Below the pieces are notes generated by a model, which worked only from the letters and a program-made list of their open reading frames with translations, was not told the origin of the DNA and did not search any database. A stretch of 64,000 bases of DNA from Cacconaster sp045642485 (GTDB lineage: Bacteria > Bacteroidota > Bacteroidia > Bacteroidales > UBA932), in assembly GCA_045642485.1 (NCBI GenBank), contig JAZUIV010000028.1, positions 14,408 through 78,407 of the forward strand, written 5' to 3'. This document shows, piece by piece, positions 26,389-36,100 of the stretch. The position numbers and the translations under genes were made by a program. Every line of letters begins with the position of its first letter. Within the stretch, counting starts at the first letter, position 1.

Positions 26389-27726
26389 ATGCAAAGACGT
26401 GATTTTTTGAAGGCATCTGCCATAGGTATGGCCGGTGCTATGGTAATGCCGAAAATGGCTGCCGCCGCTGGCTTCTCTGCTCCGGCGAAGTCGAAGTCGG
26501 CCAATTCCAAGATCAACCTCGGCTTCATCGGCCTTGGTCAGCAGTGTATGTATCTGATGAGCAGCTTCATCGATATGGATGACGTCCAGGTGGTCGCCGG
26601 CTGCGATGTCTATGACATCAAGCGCAACCGCTTCGAGAAGGCTGTGACAGAGTTCTATCAGGGAAAGGGAAAGAAGAAATGTGCTCCCGCTATGTACGAG
26701 GACTATCAGGATCTTCTCGCCCGTCCGGACATTGACGGTGTCGTGATTGCAGTTCCTGACCACTGGCACGCAATCATCGCCATCGCCGCCTGCAAGGCAG
26801 GGAAGGATGTCTATCTGGAAAAACCTATGACCCTCACCGTCTATGAAGGCAAGCAACTCGTGAAGGCCGTCCGCAAATACAACCGAATCCTCCAGGTTGG
26901 AAGTATGCAGCGCTCAAGCGATGAATTCATCCACGCCGCCAACGTTGCCCGCGAGGGAGACCTCGGCAAGATTCACAAGATGGAAGTGTTCGTGGGCCGC
27001 TGGGAAGGCAAGCCGTTCCCCGTTCCTCACAACTTCCCCGCACAGACTCCTCCTGCGGGTCTCAACTGGGATAAGTGGCTCGGTCCTCTGGATCCTGACA
27101 AAGTCACTTACTTCCCTGACATAGACCCGCTTCTCAATGCCGAAGGACGCGAGGACTGCTGGGGTGCCTGGCGCTGGTACAAACCCACAGGCGGCGGTTA
27201 TATGACCGACTGGGGCGCTCATATGTTCGATATCGCACAGTGGATGGTGGGCAAGGATCTTACGGGTCCCGTTGACATCATTCCTCCCGGATACAGTTAC
27301 TACAAGAACCTCACGTACAGGTATGACAACGGCATCGAGGTTGAGGAGACAACCTTCGACGAGCACGGACAGGGTGTGAAGATCTACGGAGAAAAAGGCT
27401 GGCTTGCCGTTCACCGCGGAATGCTCTACGCTTCAGACCCCAGGTTTGAGATGAAGAAGGGTGAGAAGAAAGAAGGCCCTTACGAGTCCTGCTCTCCTCA
27501 TCACAGGGCATTCATCGATTCAATGAAATCTCGCATCGACCCCAATGTTCCCGTAGAGGTCGGACATTCATCCTGCACGATGTGCAACATCGGTATCATC
27601 GCAGGAGAACTCGGCCGTCCCCTTGTATGGAATCCTATCGTCCAGAAGTTCCAGGATGACCCTGAGGCAAATAAACTGATGCATTACCAATATCGCAGCG
27701 GATATGAGAAACTTCTTGAAGTCTAG
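26389..27726 (+). CDS. Tat-exported Gfo/Idh/MocA-family oxidoreductase
   Basis: NAD(P)-dependent oxidoreductase-fold protein of 445 aa. The twin-arginine signal QRRDFLKAS followed by a hydrophobic stretch predicts export of the folded, cofactor-loaded protein. The Rossmann domain starts at INLGFIGLGQQ (about residue 42), followed by the Gfo/Idh Lys motif EKPMTLTV and the C-terminal MTDWGAHMFDIAQW. Exported members in Bacteroidota may oxidise or epimerise sugars. A few Gfo/Idh-fold enzymes are NAD-dependent glycosidases such as GH109, so glycosidase activity is an alternative. The last 23 bases overlap the start of the fucosidase gene, which argues for coordinated action on fucosylated glycans. 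Confidence 0.86.
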   Translation: MQRRDFLKASAIGMAGAMVMPKMAAAAGFSAPAKSKSANSKINLGFIGLGQQCMYLMSSFIDMDDVQVVAGCDVYDIKRNRFEKAVTEFYQGKGKKKCAPAMYEDYQDLLARPDIDGVVIAVPDHWHAIIAIAACKAGKDVYLEKPMTLTVYEGKQLVKAVRKYNRILQVGSMQRSSDEFIHAANVAREGDLGKIHKMEVFVGRWEGKPFPVPHNFPAQTPPAGLNWDKWLGPLDPDKVTYFPDIDPLLNAEGREDCWGAWRWYKPTGGGYMTDWGAHMFDIAQWMVGKDLTGPVDIIPPGYSYYKNLTYRYDNGIEVEETTFDEHGQGVKIYGEKGWLAVHRGMLYASDPRFEMKKGEKKEGPYESCSPHHRAFIDSMKSRIDPNVPVEVGHSSCTMCNIGIIAGELGRPLVWNPIVQKFQDDPEANKLMHYQYRSGYEKLLEV

Positions 27727-29074
27727 CAGGTTCGCCGCTTTTCTGACTTTTATGGTTCTTGCTGTGCCGGTTTCGGCGCAGCAAGTTCCGTATATTCCCA
27801 CACAGGAGAACATAGCGGCACGTCAGAAATTCTCCGAGGCCAGATTCGGGGTCTTCATCCACTGGGGCATCTACTCAATGCTTGCTGATGGAGAGTGGAT
27901 TATGAACAACAATGACATTCCGTATGACGAATACAAGAACTTCGCGTCCGGATTCTATCCCTCCAGGTTCGATGCCCGCGAGTGGGTGCGTACCTTCAAG
28001 GCCGCAGGAGCAAAATACATCACCATCACTTCCCGCCATCACGACGGATTCTCGATGTTCGGGACCAAGGCCAGTCCGTACAACATAGTCGATGCAACTC
28101 CTTTCAAGCGCGACGTCCTCAAGGAACTGGCGGAGGCTTGTGCCGAAGAGGGCCTTACCCTGAACTTCTACTATTCCCATCTGGACTGGGGAAGGAACGA
28201 TTACTATCCCCGCGGGAACACCGGTCACGAGGCCGGACGTCCGGACGGTGATGAGAACAGCTGGAACCACTACATCGATTTTATGTGCGCCCAACTCACC
28301 GAACTGCTGACCAACTACGGTCCCATCGGCTGTATCTGGTTCGACGGTATCTGGGACAAGACTCTCCCTGACCACAAGGCCCACGGGGAGCTCTGGCAGC
28401 TCAGGAGGCAGTATGACCTTATCCACTCCCTCCAGCCGGGATGTCTTGTGGGAAACAACCACCATCTGCCGGTATTCGAAGGAGAGGACATGCAGATATT
28501 CGAGAAAGACGTTCCTGGCAAGAATACGGCCGGTTTCTCCGGCACTTCCAAGGTGTCGGACGAACTTCCTCTGGAAACTTGTCAGACAATCTACAATGCC
28601 TGGGGATACAGCGTGACTGACCGTGAGTACAAGAGCCCCGAGTATCTTGTGAAGTACCTCGTGGAGACGGCGGGCAAGGGGGCCAACCTTTTGCTCAACA
28701 TCGGTCCCCGTCCTGACGGCACTCTCCCCGAACAGTCTCTTGACAGACTGAAATTCATCGGCAAATGGCTTGAGAAGAACGGAGAAACAATCTATGGCAC
28801 TCAGGGCGGATGTGTTCCCGAGCAGTCCTGGGGCGTCACCACCCAGAAGGGGAATAAACTGTTCGTGCACGTTCTCGACGCTTCCCGGACTGTATTCCTG
28901 CCTCTTGCAGTCAACAATAAAGTCATCTCATCCGTTACTTTCGATAGCGGTGTAAAAGTTCCTTTCACTCAGGTTAAAGAGGGGATAATTCTTACTCTTT
29001 CTCCTGCGGCTGACGGAGTCCTTGACAGGATTGTCACCCTGACTTTCAAAAATGATTTGCCTCAGGCAAGATAG
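27704..29074 (+). CDS. GH29 alpha-L-fucosidase
   Basis: Secreted enzyme of 456 aa; signal peptide ends near PVSAQ. GH29 features are clear: ARFGVFIHWGIYS at the barrel start, TSRHHDGFSMF, and the nucleophile Asp in CIWFDGIWD near residue 214. A C-terminal beta-sandwich follows. It removes terminal fucose from glycans. Its start lies inside the Gfo/Idh gene (23-bp overlap), so it is translationally linked to it. The general acid cannot be assigned with certainty. Confidence 0.92.
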   Translation: MRNFLKSSRFAAFLTFMVLAVPVSAQQVPYIPTQENIAARQKFSEARFGVFIHWGIYSMLADGEWIMNNNDIPYDEYKNFASGFYPSRFDAREWVRTFKAAGAKYITITSRHHDGFSMFGTKASPYNIVDATPFKRDVLKELAEACAEEGLTLNFYYSHLDWGRNDYYPRGNTGHEAGRPDGDENSWNHYIDFMCAQLTELLTNYGPIGCIWFDGIWDKTLPDHKAHGELWQLRRQYDLIHSLQPGCLVGNNHHLPVFEGEDMQIFEKDVPGKNTAGFSGTSKVSDELPLETCQTIYNAWGYSVTDREYKSPEYLVKYLVETAGKGANLLLNIGPRPDGTLPEQSLDRLKFIGKWLEKNGETIYGTQGGCVPEQSWGVTTQKGNKLFVHVLDASRTVFLPLAVNNKVISSVTFDSGVKVPFTQVKEGIILTLSPAADGVLDRIVTLTFKNDLPQAR

Positions 29075-29076
29075 CG

Positions 29077-29703
29077 GTGGAATCTAAAAGGATAATCTGG
29101 GAACGATGTTGTACCTGTGCGGAGGAGGTGGCGGTTGCCGCGCTTGGCAGGGCCTCGCGGGTCGAACTTTGCCAGGAGCTGGAAATTGACGGAGTCACCC
29201 CTTCGCGGGTCAATATTGAAAAATCCCTTCTTCAGGGCATACCTGTCAATGTGATGGTACGGCCCAGAGGAGGGGATTTCCTCTATTCTGAATCCGAGAT
29301 TCTGAAGATGCTTGACTCGATTGCTTTGTGTGGGGATCTGGGCGTCTGCGACATTGTTTCCGGGGCTCTTGACGGGAAGGGGAGAGTGGATGAGCGAACC
29401 ACAGAGCGTCTTGTCCGTCGTGCGGCCGACCTCGGTCTCGGATTTACCTTTCACAGGGCATTCGATCTCTGCCCTGACAAAGCGTCGGCCATTGAATCGC
29501 TTATCGCGTTGGGTTGTACCCGTGTCCTGACTTCAGGGGGCGCGGCTTCCGCTATGGAGGGGGCATCCGTCATAGAATCCCTTGTCAGGCGGGCGGACGG
29601 AAGAATCATCGTGATGCCGGGAGGCGGCGTAACTCCCGGAAACGTGGAGAGGCTGCGCGCGCTGACAGGGGCTGCTGAATTTCACGGAACCAAATTGTAT
29701 TGA
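29077..29703 (+). CDS. cutC: CutC-family protein
   Basis: TIM-barrel protein of 208 aa similar to CutC, a cytosolic protein named for a disputed role in copper homeostasis. Characteristic segments are ASRVELCQELEIDGVTPS, VMVRPRGGDFLYSE, TFHRAFD, VLTSGGAASA and MPGGGV. The start is the GTG at 29077, 2 bp after the fucosidase stop; no ATG gives a full-length protein. It is probably co-transcribed with the preceding genes, though its function seems unrelated to glycans. Confidence 0.87.
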   Translation: MESKRIIWERCCTCAEEVAVAALGRASRVELCQELEIDGVTPSRVNIEKSLLQGIPVNVMVRPRGGDFLYSESEILKMLDSIALCGDLGVCDIVSGALDGKGRVDERTTERLVRRAADLGLGFTFHRAFDLCPDKASAIESLIALGCTRVLTSGGAASAMEGASVIESLVRRADGRIIVMPGGGVTPGNVERLRALTGAAEFHGTKLY

Positions 29704-29714
29704 TGATCGGATAA

Positions 29715-30482
29715 ATGACAAATCGTGTAACATTTCTTGGTACAGGCACTTCGCAGGGCGTCCCTGTGATAGGGTGCGATTGTGCGGTGTGCGGCTCTTC
29801 GGATGAAAGGGACCGCAGGCTCAGGTCATCAGTTCTGGTCGAATATGAAAACCTCCGCATCGTCGTTGATGCCGGGCCCGACTTCCGCCAGCAGATGCTC
29901 CGTGCTGGTTCTCCCCTTATAGACGCCATACTGCTGACTCACCATCACATCGACCATACCGGAGGTCTGGATGACATCAGGGCCTTCAACCAGATTGAAG
30001 AACGCTCATTCCCCATCTACTGCGAGGAAATTGTTGAGCAGTCCCTGCGCAAGCAGTATTATTATGCATTCGCGTCCGCCAGATATCCCGGAGCCCCGAT
30101 GTACGACATAAGGCGGATAACTTCCAATCCGTTTGAGATTGACGGTGTGGAGATTGTCCCCATAAGGGCGATGCACTACAGGCTTCCCGTCCTTGGCTTC
30201 AGATTCGGCGGATTCGCATACGTGACTGATGCCAATTACATACCCGAATCAGAGTTCGTGAAGCTTGAAGGGGTGAAGGTGTTTGTGGTTAACACCGTGA
30301 AGAGGGGGAAGCACATATCCCATTTTTCGCTTGGGGAGGCTGTGGACGTATGCCGCAGGGTGGGGGCGGAGAAGTCGTATCTTACCCATATATCTCACTT
30401 GCTTCCTCGTTATGCCGATCTGGCCGCGGAACTGCCGGATGGAATTCTGCCGGCTTATGACTGCCTTTCCGTGGAGTTCTGA
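29715..30482 (+). CDS. PhnP-like metallo-beta-lactamase-fold phosphodiesterase
   Basis: Cytosolic metal-dependent hydrolase of 255 aa. GTGTSQGVPVIGCDCAVC at the N-terminus with its Cys pair is the extra zinc site of the PhnP type. The core motif THHHIDHTGG follows near residue 75. PhnP hydrolyses cyclic phosphodiesters in phosphonate breakdown. No phosphonate genes are nearby, so a cyclic-nucleotide or other phosphodiester substrate is as likely. It overlaps the convergent mtaB gene by 28 bp at the 3' end. Confidence 0.85.
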   Translation: MTNRVTFLGTGTSQGVPVIGCDCAVCGSSDERDRRLRSSVLVEYENLRIVVDAGPDFRQQMLRAGSPLIDAILLTHHHIDHTGGLDDIRAFNQIEERSFPIYCEEIVEQSLRKQYYYAFASARYPGAPMYDIRRITSNPFEIDGVEIVPIRAMHYRLPVLGFRFGGFAYVTDANYIPESEFVKLEGVKVFVVNTVKRGKHISHFSLGEAVDVCRRVGAEKSYLTHISHLLPRYADLAAELPDGILPAYDCLSVEF

Positions 30483-31765
30483 ATCTCCTCTGCGCAAAGT
30501 TTCACCTTGACGATTTTCCCTATCAGTGCAGGGTCGGCGGGGCGTCTCACGCTGATGTAGTTGTCGGTGTATCCGGAGATGAACCCGCCTTTTTCCGTGC
30601 TTTCGAACAATACTGAAGTATCCCTTCCGATGTTTGCCGCAATGAATTCAGAATGAAGACTTCTGCATAACTCCTGAAGTTTTGCGGCCCGTTCGTTTTT
30701 GATGAATTCCCTCACCTGGTCCTTTCTTGATGCGGCCGGTGTCCCTTCCCTGCGGGAATAGGGAAATACGTGCAGATAGGCCGGGCGGATCCGTTCAAGA
30801 GTCCTGACCGTCTCTTCGAAATCTTCATCGGTCTCTCCCGGAAAGCCGACTATGACGTCAATGCCGAAAAAGACTCTGGTGCCCCGTTCCTGAGGGCTCT
30901 CCATAAGATTGCGTACAAGATTGATTTTCGCTTCGAATTCCTCCACGGTGTAGCGGCGGTGCATCTGGCTCAGGGTTCTGTTGCAACCCGACTGAATCGG
31001 GATGTGGAAATGGGGAAGGAATTTGTGCCCTTCCCGGGCAATCCACTCTACAATCTCTCCGGTGAGAAGATTCGGCTCTATTGAGGAGATGCGGTACCGC
31101 TCGATGCCTTTCACCGCGTTCAGGGCTTTCAGCAGGTCGAGAAATTTCTCTCCGGTGGTTTTCCCGTAATCCCCGATGTTCACCCCTGTGAGGACGATTT
31201 CCTTTATGCCTGCTGCCGCCGCTTCCTCTGCCTGCTGCACAAGGCTGCCGATTGCTATGTTGCGGCTCTTCCCGCGGGCATAGGGGACTGTGCAGTAGGC
31301 GCAAAAGTAGTCGCATCCGTCCTGTACCTTGAGGAACGAGCGTGTCCGCTCTCCGGACGAGTATGCGGGGAAAACTGACTCTATCTCTCGTGTAGGGCAT
31401 CTGTATGCCTTTCTTTCCCCGGCTCTTTTGAGATCCGTCACCAGGTCTGTAAGGCGGTCCTTATACTGCGCTCCGATTACGATGTCCACACCTTCGATGT
31501 TCAGAATATCATCGGCCTTGAGTTGCGCGTAGCATCCGGTGACCGCGATGAGGGCTTCCGGCGCCAGCCTGTGGAGCCTGCGGATGAGATTCCTGCATTT
31601 CTTGTCGGCGTGTTCAGTGACAGAGCAGGTGTTGATGAGGTATATGTCGGCTCTCGAGTACGGAGAGACGGTATTGTATCCAAGGCTGCAGAATCTGCGG
31701 GCCCAGGTGGATGTTTCGGCGTAATTGAGCTTGCACCCCAATGTTATGTAGGCTATGTCTTTCAA
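30455..31765 (-). CDS. mtaB: tRNA t6A37 methylthiotransferase (MtaB)
   Basis: Radical-SAM enzyme of 436 aa that converts t6A at tRNA position 37 to ms2t6A. The N-terminal UPF0004 domain carries the Cys residues of the second iron-sulfur cluster (TLGCKLN, INTCSVTEHADKKC, VTGCYAQ). The radical-SAM motif CDYFCAYCTVPYARG is near residue 150, and a TRAM domain ends the protein. The NTCSVTEHADKK form and the length fit MtaB rather than MiaB or RimO. Two genes upstream on the same strand is tsaD, which makes the t6A substrate. folB sits directly upstream. Confidence 0.9.
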   Translation of the reverse strand: MKDIAYITLGCKLNYAETSTWARRFCSLGYNTVSPYSRADIYLINTCSVTEHADKKCRNLIRRLHRLAPEALIAVTGCYAQLKADDILNIEGVDIVIGAQYKDRLTDLVTDLKRAGERKAYRCPTREIESVFPAYSSGERTRSFLKVQDGCDYFCAYCTVPYARGKSRNIAIGSLVQQAEEAAAAGIKEIVLTGVNIGDYGKTTGEKFLDLLKALNAVKGIERYRISSIEPNLLTGEIVEWIAREGHKFLPHFHIPIQSGCNRTLSQMHRRYTVEEFEAKINLVRNLMESPQERGTRVFFGIDVIVGFPGETDEDFEETVRTLERIRPAYLHVFPYSRREGTPAASRKDQVREFIKNERAAKLQELCRSLHSEFIAANIGRDTSVLFESTEKGGFISGYTDNYISVRRPADPALIGKIVKVKLCAEEIQNSTERQS

Positions 31766-32110
31766 TCAGAAATCAATTGTAACGGATGAACTTTCGGTTT
31801 TCCCCCCGACGGGAGGATTGTATTTGGTGACTGTTACGCGGCCTGAGGTTATACTGGGAAATGTTTTCCTGACAGCGGCGGAAATCCTGTAGGCCACGTT
31901 CTCCAGAAGGTTTGAGGGAATTTCCATCTCCCGCCTGACAATGTCGTAAATCATCGAATAGTCCACAGCATCGGCGATGTCGTCGGACATTGCGGCGGCG
32001 GATAGATCGTAGTCGTATTCGACATCCACACCGAAGCGGTTCCCTTCGGTCCTCTCGCTTTCCAGGCAGCCGTGAAAAGCCTTGAATTCCATCCCTGTCA
32101 GTCTGACCAT
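31766..32110 (-). CDS. folB: Dihydroneopterin aldolase
   Basis: Folate-pathway enzyme of 114 aa that cleaves dihydroneopterin to 6-hydroxymethyl-dihydropterin. Recognisable segments are GMEFKAFHGCLESER, DAVDYSMIYDIV and LLENVAYRI with the Glu of the active site, ending with the KYNPPVGG segment. It sits between tsaD (3 bp upstream) and mtaB (no gap), so the three are co-transcribed. Confidence 0.92.
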   Translation of the reverse strand: MVRLTGMEFKAFHGCLESERTEGNRFGVDVEYDYDLSAAAMSDDIADAVDYSMIYDIVRREMEIPSNLLENVAYRISAAVRKTFPSITSGRVTVTKYNPPVGGKTESSSVTIDF

Positions 32111-32113
32111 CTC

Positions 32114-33142
32114 TCAGTCTCCATATTCTGCGGCTCTCGAGAGAGGCGCTACATCAAGCGTGGTGAAAATCTTCTCCTGATATTTGAAATAGCCTGTGAT
32201 GGCAATCATTGCGGCATTGTCTGTGGTGAATCGCAGTTCCGGCAGGAATGTGGTCCATCCGCGCTTGAGCCCCTCTTCCCGGATTCTCTGTCTGAGGCCG
32301 CTGTTGGCGGAGACGCCTCCGGAGATTGCGACCTGCCTTATGCCTGTCTGCTTCACTGCAAGAATGAGCTTCTTGAGAAGTATGTCGATGAGGTCTTTCT
32401 GGAATGAGGCGCAGATATCCGCTTTGTGCTTTTCGATGAAGTCGGGCTCTTCCTTGAGGCGGTCCCGCAGGAAATAGAGCAGGGAAGTCTTGATGCCGCT
32501 GAAGCTGTAGTCGAGGGCCGGAATATTGGGTTTGGCGAACCGGTATGCATTTTCATCCCCCTCTTTTGCAAGCTTGTCGATGATCGGGCCACCGGGATAG
32601 CCGAGCCCCATATGCTTGGCGCATTTGTCGAAGGCTTCGCCCACGGCATCGTCTATGGTATGCCCCAGAATTTCAAAGCACAGAGGACTGTCAACACGTA
32701 CTATCTGGGTGTGACCGCCTGAGACAAGCAGGCAGAGAAACGGGAATTCGGGAGATCGGTTTTCCTTTCCTTCTACCTTTACAAAGTGCGATAATATGTG
32801 GCCTTGAAGGTGGTTTACTTCAATCATCGGTTTAGATGATGCGAGGCTCAATCCCTTTGCGAAGGAGGTGCCTACAAGCAGAGATCCGAGAAGCCCCGGA
32901 CCACGGGTGAACGCTATCGCGTCGATGTCATCCATAGTAACGCCGGCGATGCGGAGGGCTTCGCTTACAACGGGGACTATATTCTGCTGGTGGGCTCTTG
33001 AGGCCAGTTCAGGAATCACGCCTCCGTAGCGGCGGTGGACTTCCTGGGAAGCCATTGTGTTTGAAAGCAGGAACCCGTCTCTGAGCACCGATGCTGAGGT
33101 GTCGTCACACGATGATTCTATGCCAAGGACAGTTATTGCCAT
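32114..33142 (-). CDS. tsaD: tRNA N6-threonylcarbamoyladenosine synthase subunit TsaD
   Basis: Essential ASKHA-fold enzyme of 342 aa that transfers threonylcarbamoyl to A37 of ANN-decoding tRNAs with TsaB and TsaE. The start MAITVLGIESSCDDTS is textbook; a longer frame upstream lacks family similarity and overlaps the divergent promoter. The metal site HLQGHILSH, LVSGGHTQIV and AISGGVSANSGLR are all present. The -7 box is 17 nt upstream. It is divergent from tamB and heads the tsaD-folB-mtaB unit, where tsaD and mtaB act on the same tRNA base. Confidence 0.96.
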   Translation of the reverse strand: MAITVLGIESSCDDTSASVLRDGFLLSNTMASQEVHRRYGGVIPELASRAHQQNIVPVVSEALRIAGVTMDDIDAIAFTRGPGLLGSLLVGTSFAKGLSLASSKPMIEVNHLQGHILSHFVKVEGKENRSPEFPFLCLLVSGGHTQIVRVDSPLCFEILGHTIDDAVGEAFDKCAKHMGLGYPGGPIIDKLAKEGDENAYRFAKPNIPALDYSFSGIKTSLLYFLRDRLKEEPDFIEKHKADICASFQKDLIDILLKKLILAVKQTGIRQVAISGGVSANSGLRQRIREEGLKRGWTTFLPELRFTTDNAAMIAITGYFKYQEKIFTTLDVAPLSRAAEYGD

Positions 33143-33159
33143 ACGGTTTATATTTGTTG

Positions 33160-33167
33160 CAAAAATA
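33160..33167 (-). promoter_or_regulatory. -7 promoter box TATTTTTG for tsaD-folB-mtaB
   Basis: The minus strand reads TATTTTTG, 17 nt before the tsaD start and 13 bp from the oppositely oriented tamB box. Confidence 0.6.
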
Positions 33168-33180
33168 GCACTTTTTCTCG

Positions 33181-33188
33181 TATCTTTG
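33181..33188 (+). promoter_or_regulatory. -7 promoter box TATCTTTG for tamB (leaderless)
   Basis: TATCTTTG with a TTG (33157-33159) 21 bp upstream matches the full Bacteroidota promoter pattern. The ATG follows after only 6 nt. Confidence 0.75.
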
Positions 33189-33194
33189 CAAGAT

Positions 33195-36100
33195 ATGCCA
33201 CGGGTTAGGAAAATAGTATTTTCGATACTTCTTGGGCTGCTTCTGATTCCGGCGGCTGTTGTTATTTGCATACAGGTGCCTGTGGTGCAAACTGCCCTGT
33301 GCAATTTTGTGGCTGGAAGAGTGGCCAGGGAGGTCGGGGGGCAGGCCAGTATCGGGAGAATCTATCTTTCTCCTCCGAATTACCTGATTCTTAAGGATAT
33401 CCTTGTCACTCAAAACGACGGCAGGGACACAGTGGCCCATATCGGGAAATTCCTCCTGAAGGTAAACGCCCCGTCGTGTTTCGGAGATAACCCACAGATA
33501 CACCGTATAGCGCTTGAGAAGGGGACCCTGCATCTGGAACAACTGCAGCCTCTGCTTGCCAGGTTCGCGGCTCTCAAACCTGTTGCGGACCAATCGGAAA
33601 CGGACACCCTTCGGGAGAAGGAAGGATTGCCGTTCAAATCCCTCACTTTGGATATGCTGCGCATAAGGGACTTCGACCTGTCAGTCCGCAATTTCAACAA
33701 GGAGCCGGTGGACAGAAGCAAGAGGCCCGTGAAACTTGACTGGGCCGATCTGCATCTTCAGGACATCAATCTGGAGATGAATTCCATAGTCATCTCGGAT
33801 TCGATAACCTGCAATATCCGCAATCTTTCCGCAAAGGAATTGCACGGATTCGATATGAATACATTCCGCTGCGGAGTGGTGATGAAAGGGGATGGAATCC
33901 ACATCGACGGGCTCAATTACAACGACGGATATTCCAATCTGGTGGCACCTCGTCTCGACCTGCTTTTCGACGGTTTCACTGCTTTTTCGGACTTCTGCAA
34001 CAAGGTTACATTTGATGCCACCTTCGACAATACGTTCCTGGATTTTCGTTCCCTCAGGTATTACGGAGTAAAGGACGGGCTTGAACTGAAACTTTATGTA
34101 AACGGCCGTGTCGTCGGCCCTGTCAGTCACTTGGATAGTAAACGCCTTGATGTGTATACCGGTACTCGACAGACCCATCTCAGACTGGTCCCTCATATTG
34201 TCGGCCTCCCGGCGAGCAAGTCCACCAAGGCCAGCGTCAAGGTTAGCCTAACAACCAACTCCACTGATATCGCGCAGGTGGTATCGGAGGTTTCAAAAAA
34301 CAAGAATTTCAACAGGAAAAAGATTTCGCGTCTCGCGCCCGGGGAAAGAATCAGTTTCAGGGGATCACTTGACGGTCTCTTTACCGATTTCGTGGCTTAC
34401 GGAGCCCTGGAAGGGGAGAACCTCGGTACGGCTGACGTCGATATCATCTGCCGTGCCGACAAAGAGAGGGGCTATACGGTGGACGGATATCTGGAGACGG
34501 AGCGGTTCGACCTGGGGCTGCTTCTGCAGAGCAAGGCGATGGGCCCTCTTACCTGCAGTGGACAGGCCACGGTATTCACGGGTAAGAACCTTGACGTGCT
34601 GATGGACAACCTGTCTGTGGATTCCTTCTCTCTGTCAGGCCGGGAATTCAACGATATGGAACTGGCCGGCAGATTCTCGAACGGAGGCCTCAAACTGAAT
34701 ATGAATTGCAATGACGACTGGGTCAAATTCGGATTGAGGACTGAGATAGACAAACTCTCTCTTGAGAACACTGCCCTCAGCCTTGGAATAGACGCCCTGG
34801 AATTCTACCAGGACTCCACCCGCTATCAGTTGGGGGACATCCTTCTGAGCGCCGAATCGGAGCCGGAAAGGGGATCTTCCCTCCATCTGTCTTCCTCATT
34901 TGCCGACCTTGGATTCGACAGTGACAGGGATTTCGCCCATTTCTTCAACAGCCTGTCCCGGCGCGATTATTCTGACTTGAGAGCCGGGATTTCACTTCTT
35001 TTCAAAAATTCCGAACCTCTGTTCAATGTATTTGTCCCCTCCCTTTTCATTGAGCGCGGAAGTTCCCTGACATACGAATACTCTCCGGAAGAGTTTGGCA
35101 ACGCCATCCTGCAATCCGAACTTGTCGTCTTCGGCAATACGTATCTGAAAGATCTCACAGTAAGGACGGTTTCAGACTCTCTTGATAACGTGAACGTGAA
35201 AATACTCTCCGACCTGATCAGGTGCGGCAGCCTGGATTTCCAGTCCGCAAGAGTGGATTTGGATGCCTTCAATGACACTTCCCGTACTTTTGTGGGGAGA
35301 ATCAATGGGTCGCAATTCCTTTTCGGTGGCCATAAATGGGGCTTTCAGTCCGATACGGTGACCGTATGCGGAAAGGATGTCAGGGTGGACAGTCTCGTGC
35401 TTGCAAATGCCGGCCATTCGATTGCGGTGGATGGAATTCTATCTGATAGAATGGCAATGAAACTGAATGATATCGACCTGTCCCTGTTAGAGTCCCTTTT
35501 CGGCAACTCGGTCAGTCTGGGAGGTTCGTTCAACGGGGAGTGCAGTATTGTCAACTTCTTCGGGGAGAACGGGGGAATTCTGGCAGATCTCAGAGGCGAT
35601 TCCCTTACAGTGAACAGACGCCTTTTCGGTGATATGGAAATCCGGGCTCTCTGGAACACAATCGACAGCAAGGTGGATCTCTCGCTTGAAAACAGGCTGG
35701 ATGGTGAACTACCCCTTTCTGTCAAAGGCTCATATTTCCCATCAGGAGGCAACATTGACCTGAATGTGGCTCTGGACAGATTGAATCCGGGCCTTTTCGA
35801 GCCGTTCCTCGCGGGGGTGGTTAAGGATCTGGACGGAGCCTTGAGCGGAAATCTGACTCTTGCCGGGCCGAGGGACACTCTCACGCTCTCCGGGGAAGGA
35901 TGCCGGATGGATGGCGTGGGGTGTACGCTTGTCTATACCAATGTGCCATACATAATCGACGGTCCGTTCTCAGTGGACAATTCAGGAATCCGGCTCGACG
36001 GTCTGTCCATCTATGACAGGGCAGGGAACCGCGGACAGGTAAGCGGGGGAATCCTCTTCGACAATCTGAAGGGGATGAAACTCAATACCAGGATAGCGGT

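Noticed and set aside
33057..33194. N-terminal extension of the tamB frame
   Set aside because: It lies antisense to the start of tsaD and inside the divergent promoters; ATG 33195 starts the membrane anchor.
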